DNA of 37,128 nt, from NCBI GenBank assembly GCA_944380515.1, contig CALWHT010000047.1, positions 1-37,128 on the forward strand. The letters run 5' to 3'. The position numbers and the translations under genes were made by a program. Origin of the DNA: an uncultured Roseburia sp. GTDB lineage: Bacteria; Bacillota; Clostridia; Lachnospirales; Lachnospiraceae. Below are positions 15,825 to 23,463 of the stretch, in pieces. The notes under the pieces were generated by a model, which was given only the letters and a program-made list of their open reading frames with translations, made no database searches and was not told where the DNA came from. Numbering within the stretch: the stretch's first letter is position 1; the number at the start of each line of letters is the position of its first letter.

Positions 15825-17196
15825 CTGTTTTTAAACAATTTTTCTGCTCTTCCCTTTTAAGTTCTCCAAGAAAACGCAGGGTAAACGGCAGTGAGATAAA
15901 AAATGCCAGTACATCCGCCACAGTCTGGGATATTTCCACACCGGTAAGCCCCAGCACACAGGACAGCAGCACGATGACCGGGATAAAACACAGTCCGCTG
16001 CGCAGCATTGCCAAAAACGTCGCCGTCCCGTTTTTCCCGACACTCTGGAACAGCATATTCGAGCAAACCGTAAGCGGCTGGAAAAACAGCGCCGCAAGCT
16101 GTACGCTCAATGCAAAATTCCCGATGTCGATCACCTTCGGGTCGTTTCGGAAAAACGCGACAAAATGTGAGGAATAAATCATACCCACAACGGCAATCGT
16201 GCCTAAAAGCACCTCTGCCAGTCCGAGTGTAAAGCAGAAGCCCTGACGCACCCTGCCGTATTTTTTTGCCCCGTAATTGAAGGCGGACACCGGTTGAAAG
16301 CCCTGCCCGATTCCAAGCGCCACGGAAAAAATAAAGGAGCAGATGCGATTGACAATCGACATGGCTGCTACCGCCGCATCTCCGTAAATCGCAGCCTGGC
16401 CATTGAGAACCATCGTGGAAACACTCGTTAAGCCCTGACGCATCAGGCTCGGCAGACCGGTTTTGCAAATCATGACAACATCCCCGATGTCCTTCGTCAC
16501 CCATTTCAGCGCGAATTTACTCTCTGTCTTTCCGCTCAAAAACATAAACAGCAGAATACAAAAGCTGATGATCTGGGATACCGCCGTCGCCAGGCCGGCT
16601 CCCATTACGCCGAGTCCAAAGCCCTCCATCAGGAGCCAGTCCCCGAAAATATTTAAAATGCCTCCCGACGTCAGCCCGACCATGGCGAGGGCTGCACGGC
16701 CTTCATACCTTAGAATATTGTTCATCACACAGCTGCTCGCCATAAAGGGAGCCGCAAGCAAAATGAATGACGCGTAGGTTCTGGCATAGGGCAGAATCGT
16801 ATCCGTACTGCCCAAAAGCCGCATGAGCGGATTTAAAAATAAAAAGCCCAGCACCGTAATCACAGCGCCGACGGCCAGCGAGCTGACAAAAGAGGTTGAG
16901 GCAAATTTGGAAGCGCTCTCCACGTCCTTCGCTCCGAGCCGTCTGGATATAATACTCCCCGCTCCGTGTCCGAACATAAAGCCAAATGCCTGAATAATCG
17001 CCATCAGCCCGAACACGATTCCCACCGCGCCGGAAGCGCTCGTTCCAATCCTTCCGACAAAATAAGTATCCGCCATATTATAAATATTCGTGACAAGCAT
17101 ACTGATTGTCGTCGGAATCCCAAGCGTGATAATCAGCTTCGGCACCGGCGTCTCTGTCATTTTTTTATACTGCTGCGTTTCCATATCCGTCCTCAT
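15814..17196 (-). CDS. MATE family multidrug/metabolite efflux transporter
   Basis: 460 residues from the ATG at 17196, chosen because AAGGAG lies nine bases upstream. About twelve transmembrane helices in two similar halves. The opening TLGIPTTISMLVTNIYNMADTYFVGRIG is the typical MATE helix 1. Sodium- or proton-driven export of cationic drugs or metabolites. A possible -10 TATAAT (17222-17227) lies just upstream, after the terminator of the sugar locus. Substrate unknown. Confidence 0.9.
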   Translation of the reverse strand: MRTDMETQQYKKMTETPVPKLIITLGIPTTISMLVTNIYNMADTYFVGRIGTSASGAVGIVFGLMAIIQAFGFMFGHGAGSIISRRLGAKDVESASKFASTSFVSSLAVGAVITVLGFLFLNPLMRLLGSTDTILPYARTYASFILLAAPFMASSCVMNNILRYEGRAALAMVGLTSGGILNIFGDWLLMEGFGLGVMGAGLATAVSQIISFCILLFMFLSGKTESKFALKWVTKDIGDVVMICKTGLPSLMRQGLTSVSTMVLNGQAAIYGDAAVAAMSIVNRICSFIFSVALGIGQGFQPVSAFNYGAKKYGRVRQGFCFTLGLAEVLLGTIAVVGMIYSSHFVAFFRNDPKVIDIGNFALSVQLAALFFQPLTVCSNMLFQSVGKNGTATFLAMLRSGLCFIPVIVLLSCVLGLTGVEISQTVADVLAFFISLPFTLRFLGELKREEQKNCLKTVDE

Positions 17197-17221
17197 CGGT
17201 ATCAACTCCTTTTTCATCAGC

Positions 17222-17227
17222 ATTATA
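17222..17227 (-). promoter_or_regulatory. Possible -10 of the MATE gene promoter
   Basis: A perfect TATAAT on the minus strand, but the -35 region at 17 bp falls in the T-run of the upstream terminator and does not match well. Confidence 0.35.
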
Positions 17228-17246
17228 TCCCTTTTTTACACGAAAA

Positions 17247-17271
17247 AAAAGAGGCGGAAACCACCTCTTTT
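17247..17271 (-). terminator. Rho-independent terminator of the sugar locus
   Basis: On the minus strand an 8-bp stem AAAAGAGG/CCTCTTTT with a 9-nt loop is followed by a run of T. It starts 10 bases after the lacM-like stop codon. Confidence 0.85.
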
Positions 17272-17281
17272 CTCTCCTGTC

Positions 17282-18247
17282 TCAAACGTTGTGCGGCAAC
17301 GGCCCTATCCGAAAGGAAAACGCCAGCTCCTGCTCCGCGTCGATGTGATACTCCGGCTCCACATCGGCGCCCCAGCTGTCAATTCCGCCCACGCCGCGCA
17401 CCGCGCCGCAGACAGTCAAAACCGTCCGCCGCTCCGGCGGAAGTTCCTCCTGATGCGTTGCACTCTCGATTTCCTGCGGCGTATACGGCAGGCAGGAAAA
17501 CGCGAATTTTTTATCGACGCTGCCGATACGGATGCCGAACCGTCCCGGCTCCTTATCCGCCCGGTTTAATACGCTGTCCCGGTAAATCTCCAGCCAATCT
17601 GTCTCCATGTGCATGCCACAGTCCTGCGGTACGAGATATTTCGTCATGGGCAGCCCCTCGATTTCGTAGACTCCCGGTATCCCGCCCGCCATCCGGTCCG
17701 GATAGGTCTCTCCCGATAGCCCCTGATAGCGAAAACCAAGCGCCTTCGTCGGCATCACAAGACGCAGTCCGAATACCGGCAGCTCCGGCAGCCCCTTCCT
17801 TCCGTGGTAACACACGTCCACACGTATTTTACCGTCCGCGGTGACCTCATAGGCCGCCTCCACATCGGCGGCCGGCACCGTAACAGTCTGATAAACAAAG
17901 CGGATTTTTACACGGTCCGCCTCCTTCGTCCCGCCAAAACGGTTATTTTCCGGAGCTGTAGGAAGCGGGATCACCGTACCGTCTACAGAAACCTCAATTT
18001 CACGGCAGAAGGAAAACATATCCGCCGCAAACCACATACCCGAACGGGCAGGAAAGCCATTTCCCCGGTCATTGTCGGTGACGGCCCGCCAGAACGCTGG
18101 CTTCGGCGTCCGGTAGAGCCACTCCTTTCCGTCCAGCACAAGCGACTCCATGCCGCCGGTCTGATAGGAAAACAGATAATCAAAACCTTCCCCGTGCACG
18201 CCCAGTACCACGTCGCCATATACCACTTTAAGCTTCATATTTTCCAT
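17282..18247 (-). CDS. lacM: Beta-galactosidase small subunit (LacM-like)
   Basis: 321 residues. Corresponds to the C-terminal domains 4-5 of LacZ (Bgal_small_N): KPAFWRAVTDNDRGNG near residue 50 and GGIDSWGADVEPEYHI near the C-terminus, whose Trp matches the substrate-binding W999 of E. coli LacZ. Length fits Lactobacillus LacM (about 318). The start ATG lies 20 bp inside the end of the large-subunit gene, in a different frame, with GGAGG 12 bases upstream. This overlap is the known LacLM arrangement, so the subunits are made together and form one active enzyme. Not a broken lacZ: both frames are intact with their own start sites. Confidence 0.88.
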   Translation of the reverse strand: MENMKLKVVYGDVVLGVHGEGFDYLFSYQTGGMESLVLDGKEWLYRTPKPAFWRAVTDNDRGNGFPARSGMWFAADMFSFCREIEVSVDGTVIPLPTAPENNRFGGTKEADRVKIRFVYQTVTVPAADVEAAYEVTADGKIRVDVCYHGRKGLPELPVFGLRLVMPTKALGFRYQGLSGETYPDRMAGGIPGVYEIEGLPMTKYLVPQDCGMHMETDWLEIYRDSVLNRADKEPGRFGIRIGSVDKKFAFSCLPYTPQEIESATHQEELPPERRTVLTVCGAVRGVGGIDSWGADVEPEYHIDAEQELAFSFRIGPLPHNV

Positions 18248-20114
18248 AATAATAACCTACCTCCTGTGCCGCCGGCTTTTCCGTTCTGTCCGCAAACAAA
18301 ATCCCGTTTCCGGAAAACTCATAATCGGAGGGACGGTCGTCAAAATCCCCGCCGTAGCGCAGGACCGGTTTCCCCGTGACCTCATCCTCCACCAGAACCG
18401 CCTGGTCGATATAATCCCAAATAAATCCGCCCATAAAAGAAGGATAGACATCAAGCAGACGCATGTAGCTTCCCATACCTCCGACGGAATTGCCCATGCT
18501 GTGCATATATTCACAGAGCACAAACGGCTTTTTCGGTTGCTCCCTCAGATATTCCTCCACCTCCTGCGGAGAAGCATACATCCGGCTTTCCATATCCGAA
18601 ATGACATCCTCCAGACTTTGGTTGTGGAACACACCCTCGTAATGTACCAGCCGCCCGTCATTTTTTTCCTTATAAAACCGGTTCATCTCCGCAAGCACGG
18701 TTCCGGCGTACGATTCGTTTCCCAGCGACCAGAACAGCACCGACGGATGATTTTTCAGCAGTTCGTAATTGCTCCTTGCCCGGTCGAGCACCGCTTCTTT
18801 CCAGACCGCGCTGTCTCCCGGCACATTCCAGGACGGCTCTACGGCTCCCCGCTTCTGCCAGGAACCGTGAGATTCCAGATTGGTCTCCGCCATCACATAA
18901 ATCCCGTGCCTGTCACAGAGACGGTACCAGAGGGCCTGGTCGGGATAATGACAGGTGCGCACCGCATTGATGTGAAGCCTGCGGAATACGTCCATATCCT
19001 GCTCCATCTCCTGGCGTCCGATACATCTGCCGCCCCCGGCGCTCCATTCATGGCGGTTTACCCCGCAGAGAATCAACCGTTCGCCGTTTAGACAGACCAC
19101 CTTATCCAGGACCTCAAGCCTGCGGAAACCGATTTCACAGGGGACCACCTCAAGCAGCGTGCCGTCCGCTCCGTACAGACGCAGCACCAGCCGGTACAGC
19201 ACTGGATTTTTATGGCTCCACGGACTGACCTTTGCGAGCTTTCCGGACCATTCCAGCCGTTCCTCCATAGGCAGCCGTTCCTCCAGCAGCTTTTCTCCGC
19301 GAAAATCCTCAAGAGTCAACACCGCGCTTCCCCCTTCCGTTTTTCCGGAAAGCTCCGCCGTAAGCGACAGTTCAGCGGATTCATTATCCGAATGAAGCGT
19401 CGGCCGTACCGCCAAATCCTCCACATGCACGTCTGGCTTGGCAAACAGCGTGACATCCCGGAAAATCCCAAAGAACCGGAAAAAATCCTGATCCTCCAGA
19501 TAGGCTGCCGTCGAACGTTTATACACCTCTGCCGCCAGCACATTTTCCCCGTCTCTGATATACGGCGTCAGGTCAAATTCCGACGGAGTAAAGCTGTCCT
19601 CCGCATAGCCGACAAACGAGCCGTTGAGCCAGAGGAACATTGCCTGCTCCACTCCTTCAAATCGGATAAAAATGCGCTTTCCACTCATATGCTCCGGCAG
19701 AACAAAGGTTTTTCGGTAAGAGCCGACAGGATTATCCGCGGCTTCGGCAAAAGAACCCACGCCCTCCGTCTTTTCCTCCGGCACCCCGGCCGGCCTGCGG
19801 TATACATGCCCCTCCCACGGATACATGGTATTAATATAATGTATCTTTCCAAAGCCCGCCAGTTCAATATGCATGGGGACCTGAATTGTGGTAAAATCCG
19901 AAAGTTCGGCGTCTTCCCGGTAAAAATCCGCGGGCCGCCGCGCCGCGTTTTCCGCGTAATGGAACTGCCACATGCCGTTCAGTGAGTACGCAAGCGAGCT
20001 TTCGTCCTTCTCGCACTCGCTCTCATCCGCATAAAACAGGTGATCGCTGTGCGCTCTGCACTGATTTACACGAAATACCGTCGGGTCATCCAGCCATTTT
20101 AACTCTGCATTCAT
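18228..20114 (-). CDS. lacL: Beta-galactosidase large subunit, GH2 (LacL-like)
   Basis: 628 residues, the usual length of LacL. Domain order: jelly-roll sugar-binding domain (about 40-230), Ig-like domain (235-335), then the TIM barrel. The acid/base Glu is E467 in GNESYAG and the nucleophile is E535 in LCEYMHSMGNS. Ends where LacZ continues into domain 4, which is supplied by LacM. Ribosome binding site AGGAGG before the ATG, 12 bp after the permease gene. Cytoplasmic; hydrolyses beta-galactosides imported by the adjacent ABC system. Confidence 0.92.
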   Translation of the reverse strand: MNAELKWLDDPTVFRVNQCRAHSDHLFYADESECEKDESSLAYSLNGMWQFHYAENAARRPADFYREDAELSDFTTIQVPMHIELAGFGKIHYINTMYPWEGHVYRRPAGVPEEKTEGVGSFAEAADNPVGSYRKTFVLPEHMSGKRIFIRFEGVEQAMFLWLNGSFVGYAEDSFTPSEFDLTPYIRDGENVLAAEVYKRSTAAYLEDQDFFRFFGIFRDVTLFAKPDVHVEDLAVRPTLHSDNESAELSLTAELSGKTEGGSAVLTLEDFRGEKLLEERLPMEERLEWSGKLAKVSPWSHKNPVLYRLVLRLYGADGTLLEVVPCEIGFRRLEVLDKVVCLNGERLILCGVNRHEWSAGGGRCIGRQEMEQDMDVFRRLHINAVRTCHYPDQALWYRLCDRHGIYVMAETNLESHGSWQKRGAVEPSWNVPGDSAVWKEAVLDRARSNYELLKNHPSVLFWSLGNESYAGTVLAEMNRFYKEKNDGRLVHYEGVFHNQSLEDVISDMESRMYASPQEVEEYLREQPKKPFVLCEYMHSMGNSVGGMGSYMRLLDVYPSFMGGFIWDYIDQAVLVEDEVTGKPVLRYGGDFDDRPSDYEFSGNGILFADRTEKPAAQEVGYYYGKYEA

Positions 20115-20126
20115 CGTTTTTTCCTC

Positions 20127-20960
20127 CTATTCCTTTACCGCTCCTGCCGCCACACCTGCCAGAATGTATTTCTGGAAAAAGATATAGAGCAGAATCGTCG
20201 GAACCATAATCACAATAATTCCCGCCGCCAAAAGCTGCCAGGAGCCCTGCTGGGCGTTTGCGTAATCCATCAGGAAGGTTGTCAGCGTACGCAGCGTATT
20301 TTTCGGCATATACAGATATGGAATATACATGTCGTTGATAATCGTAATTGCCTTGATAATGCACACCGTCGCGGTTGCCGGGGCAAGCAGCGGGAAAATA
20401 ATTTTAATAAACAGACCGAAATAGGAACAGCCGTCCAGCAAAGCCGCCTCATCCAGCGCAACCGATATTCCTGAAATAAACTGCCGGTATATGTAAAGCT
20501 GCATCAAATCGGAAGCCACATAAATAATGATCGGCGCTCCCAGCGTATTATAAAGGTGCAGTCCCTGAATAATCCGAAATCTTGCAATCTCGGTAACAAA
20601 CGTGGGAATGAGCATACCGACAAAAAACAGTGCCACTACCAGTTTTTTTCCGAAGAAGTCAAACCGCTCGATAATAAACGCCGTAATGGTTCCGAACAGA
20701 ACATTAAACACGAGGGAAACCACAAGAATAATGCCTGTATTCCGAAATCCGATCAAGAGATATTTATCGGTCAGCACCTCTTTAAAATTTTCAAAGGTAA
20801 TCCGTTCCAGCGGCGGCAGCAGCAAAGGAGACGTCGTTGCCATATCCGCCTTTGTCTTGAGTGCTGCAAACAGCGTCAGTAAAATCGGCGCAAGCACGAT
20901 GACTACCATTCCCAGACAAATGATCTGTTTTAATGCCTGTATTGTCAATCTTTTTGCCAT
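20127..20960 (-). CDS. Carbohydrate ABC transporter permease, MalG-like
   Basis: 277 residues, about six membrane helices. The EAA loop for ATPase contact is visible in DEAALLDGCSYFGLFIKIIFPLLAP. CUT1-type inner permease. Starts one base after the other permease stop, so tightly coupled. No ATPase gene is in the locus; CUT1 systems of Bacillota often share one MsmK-type ATPase encoded elsewhere. Confidence 0.9.
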   Translation of the reverse strand: MAKRLTIQALKQIICLGMVVIVLAPILLTLFAALKTKADMATTSPLLLPPLERITFENFKEVLTDKYLLIGFRNTGIILVVSLVFNVLFGTITAFIIERFDFFGKKLVVALFFVGMLIPTFVTEIARFRIIQGLHLYNTLGAPIIIYVASDLMQLYIYRQFISGISVALDEAALLDGCSYFGLFIKIIFPLLAPATATVCIIKAITIINDMYIPYLYMPKNTLRTLTTFLMDYANAQQGSWQLLAAGIIVIMVPTILLYIFFQKYILAGVAAGAVKE

Positions 20961-20961
20961 C

Positions 20962-21855
20962 TTATTTCTTCCCCTCCCTCAAAATGACGCCGTGAATCAG
21001 CTTATTTTGCACAATATAAATCACCACTATCATGATCATGATAGCGACCGCCATTGTGGACGCAAGGCCGAAATTCGAAAAACTGAACGCCGTCTTAATC
21101 GTATAAAGCGTAAACGTCGAGGATGCGTAGCCCGGACCGCCGGAGGTCATGACAAACGGAATATCAAATACCTGGAGCGCGCCCCGGATATTGTCAAATA
21201 ACACGAAATCCACCATCAGCATAATTGCCGGTACCTGAATATATTTAAACAGATGCCATGCGTTTGCGCCGTCCACCCGCGCCGCCTCGGCAATATCGCT
21301 CGGAATGGACTGGAGCGCCGCCATAAACAGGATAACATGATATCCGCTGAACCGCCAGAGGGACACAAATGCCAGAACAAAATTAACGATTTTCGGGTCG
21401 GACAGCCAGCTTCGAATCCAGCTTTCCAGATGAAGTCCGCTTAAAATCGCGTCAAAGGCTCCGTTCACCGGAGAGAAAAAATAGGAAAACGCGTAAGCAA
21501 TGGCTACACCGTTAATGATATAGGGCATAAACACCATGGTCTTGTAAAATTTTGCTGCCCTGAGCTTTCCGGTCAGCAGTACCGCAAACGCCAGCTCTAC
21601 CGGAATCATACACAAATGCACCAAAAAATAGACAGCATTGTTTTTTAAGGACAGCCAAAGATCTTTGTTCTGGAACATGGCAATATAATTTCGTAATCCG
21701 ATAAAATCACTGTCGGGGGAATATCCATCCCAGTTTGTAAAGCTCATGCGCAACAAATCAAGCGCCGGAACTACCACAAACCCCACCAGCAGCAACAGTG
21801 GAATCACAAGCGATACCACGATAAATTGTTTTCTTTTTTTACTTAGCTTCGTCAT
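20962..21855 (-). CDS. Carbohydrate ABC transporter permease, MalF-like
   Basis: 297 residues, about six membrane helices, with the EAA loop EAARVDGANAWHLFKYIQVPAI near residue 205. CUT1-family partner of the following permease. GGGAGG lies six bases before the ATG. A stable hairpin (21875-21905) separates it from the binding-protein gene. Confidence 0.9.
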   Translation of the reverse strand: MTKLSKKRKQFIVVSLVIPLLLLVGFVVVPALDLLRMSFTNWDGYSPDSDFIGLRNYIAMFQNKDLWLSLKNNAVYFLVHLCMIPVELAFAVLLTGKLRAAKFYKTMVFMPYIINGVAIAYAFSYFFSPVNGAFDAILSGLHLESWIRSWLSDPKIVNFVLAFVSLWRFSGYHVILFMAALQSIPSDIAEAARVDGANAWHLFKYIQVPAIMLMVDFVLFDNIRGALQVFDIPFVMTSGGPGYASSTFTLYTIKTAFSFSNFGLASTMAVAIMIMIVVIYIVQNKLIHGVILREGKK

Positions 21856-21874
21856 GTGCGACCTCCCGATAATA

Positions 21875-21905
21875 TTTGAGGGTTACTGAAACAGCAACCC
21901 TCAAA
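21875..21905 (-). promoter_or_regulatory. Intercistronic hairpin between binding protein and permease genes
   Basis: A stem of about 14 bp (TTTGAGGGTT plus CTG/CAG, one G-U pair in minus RNA) with a 3-nt loop, without a T-run after it. It probably protects the binding-protein mRNA or causes partial termination, so that more binding protein than permease is made. Confidence 0.7.
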
Positions 21906-21924
21906 CCAACAAACTCTTTTTACT

Positions 21925-23286
21925 TTACTGTATTCCCAGCGATGCGCGCGCCGACGCCCAGCTCTCGTTGAGTTCATTTAAGGTTGCATCCAGATCAAAG
22001 CCTTCGGTGAGCATTTCCGCGCCCAATTTCTTATAATCAAACGTGGTTGCGTTCTGAATCGCGGTGAAATCGTCGCCGCCGCCGTCATACATTATCATCA
22101 CCTTATCCGGGCAAAGCTCATCCGCCTCTGCCAGGATCGGATCCTTTTCCTTCGGGAAATTCTTCATGGAGGATGCGGAAGATACATAGTTAATGTAATC
22201 CGGATACCACGCATCGGAATAGAACCATTCTACAAACGCAATCGCAGCTTCCTGATTTTTGGAATGTGTCGTGACACCCATGAAGGAATCGCCCTGAACA
22301 ATCACATTATACGGATCGGACTCGCTGTCTCTGGTCGGAAGATAGAAGGTTCCAAGCTGTGAGGTATCGTCCGTACCGTTCTGAATATTCTGAAGTCCCC
22401 AATCGCCCGATGCGAGCATCGCTGCCCCTTTGGTCGCAAAGATAGAGTCTACCTGGTCGCTGCCGAGTCCCAGCGGGTCCTTTCCGAGTACGCCGGAGGT
22501 AAACAGGTCGTATACCTTGTGATATGCCTTATAGATGTCAGTTCCCTCCGCGAACGGCGCATCCGTCTTTGCCATATCATTCCAGTTCTGCCCGTTTCCT
22601 GACTCAAGCGCAGGCATAAACTCCATATACGGATAATCCGGCCATTCATCCTTCAAACCGCAGCCGATAGCCATAAAGTCGGGATTGTCCTTACCGTAAT
22701 AATCCTGAAGCGTCTTTGCCGTTTCCTCGAACTCCGTCCAGGTTGTCGGAACCGTAACGCCTGCCTCCTCAAACATGTCTTTCCAATAATATACATACTC
22801 ATAGCCGCTGGTCATCGGTATGCCCAGCACTTTGCCGTCCACCGCATAGCCCTCTGCCAGTTCATTGTTTGCGCAGGCTTCCGTTCCAGACAAATCCACC
22901 AGATAATCCTTAAATCTGCTCAGCGTAAAGGTCTTATTGAACATCACGTCCGGCAGCTGGTTTGCGGATGCTCTCATCTTCATTGCATCCCAGTACTCGC
23001 TGTCATCCTTAATTTTCTCCACTTCAATATCAACGTTTGGATACTGCTCCTGAAACTTTCCTACCATATCATTCTGTTCAATAAACTCATTTAAGTTATT
23101 ATCCCAGATAGCAAAAGTAAGGGTGCCGCTCAAATCTTCTTTATCAGAAGCTGAAGCCGTCTCAGTTCCTCCTGCCGTCTCCCCTGTCGCAGCCGCGCTT
23201 CCGTTATTGGAAGTGTCTCCGCAGCCTGCGAATAAGGATGCTGCCATTGCTCCTGTCAAAAGAGCTGCCATGAATCGTTTTTTCAT
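21925..23286 (-). CDS. Sugar-binding lipoprotein of a CUT1 ABC transporter
   Basis: 453 residues from the ATG at 23286 (GGAGG eight bases upstream). Lipoprotein signal: KKR, hydrophobic helix, lipobox LFAGC with Cys22; then a Ser/Thr/Gly linker anchors the domain outside the membrane. The body fits the solute-binding family 1 (UgpB/MalE type): GTLTFAIWDNN, LPDVMFN and a Trp/Tyr-rich sugar-binding region. With two permeases and two beta-glycosidases beside it, a beta-linked gluco- or galacto-oligosaccharide is the likely ligand. Confidence 0.9.
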   Translation of the reverse strand: MKKRFMAALLTGAMAASLFAGCGDTSNNGSAAATGETAGGTETASASDKEDLSGTLTFAIWDNNLNEFIEQNDMVGKFQEQYPNVDIEVEKIKDDSEYWDAMKMRASANQLPDVMFNKTFTLSRFKDYLVDLSGTEACANNELAEGYAVDGKVLGIPMTSGYEYVYYWKDMFEEAGVTVPTTWTEFEETAKTLQDYYGKDNPDFMAIGCGLKDEWPDYPYMEFMPALESGNGQNWNDMAKTDAPFAEGTDIYKAYHKVYDLFTSGVLGKDPLGLGSDQVDSIFATKGAAMLASGDWGLQNIQNGTDDTSQLGTFYLPTRDSESDPYNVIVQGDSFMGVTTHSKNQEAAIAFVEWFYSDAWYPDYINYVSSASSMKNFPKEKDPILAEADELCPDKVMIMYDGGGDDFTAIQNATTFDYKKLGAEMLTEGFDLDATLNELNESWASARASLGIQ

Positions 23287-23360
23287 AAGAAAATCCTCCC
23301 TTTTGTTTTTTGATAGCCAAAGCTTACCAGTCCCGCCCAAAAAACACTATTTCTTTTCTT

Positions 23361-23391
23361 CACATTTTCTGATTATTTTACAGATTATGTG
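23361..23391. promoter_or_regulatory. Dyad-symmetry element upstream of the binding-protein gene
   Basis: An imperfect inverted repeat, CACAT..TCTG then CAGA..ATGTG, about 75-105 bp before the lipoprotein start. It may be an operator for one of the AraC-type proteins. The promoter of the lipoprotein gene itself is not clear. Confidence 0.4.
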
Positions 23392-23436
23392 TTTTTTGGT
23401 TTCTTACATATCTTCAGATTTTCTTGCATAACGTAA

Positions 23437-23463
23437 GAAAAACCATGATTTACATGGTTTTTC
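23437..23463 (-). terminator. Terminator of the membrane-bound AraC gene, overlapping its stop codon
   Basis: A perfect 11-bp stem GAAAAACCATG with a 5-nt loop and a T-rich 3' arm on the minus strand. The last codons and stop (TAA, 23450-23452) lie inside the hairpin. Confidence 0.7.

Noticed and set aside
16966-17844. Long plus-strand reading frame of 292 codons
   Set aside because: Antisense to the MATE and lacM genes, Arg/Pro-rich low-complexity product and no ribosome binding site; it is a shadow of the real genes.
18228-18247. Frameshift splitting a single lacZ gene
   Set aside because: The two parts match LacL and LacM in length, the second has its own start and ribosome binding site, and the small overlap is normal for LacLM.
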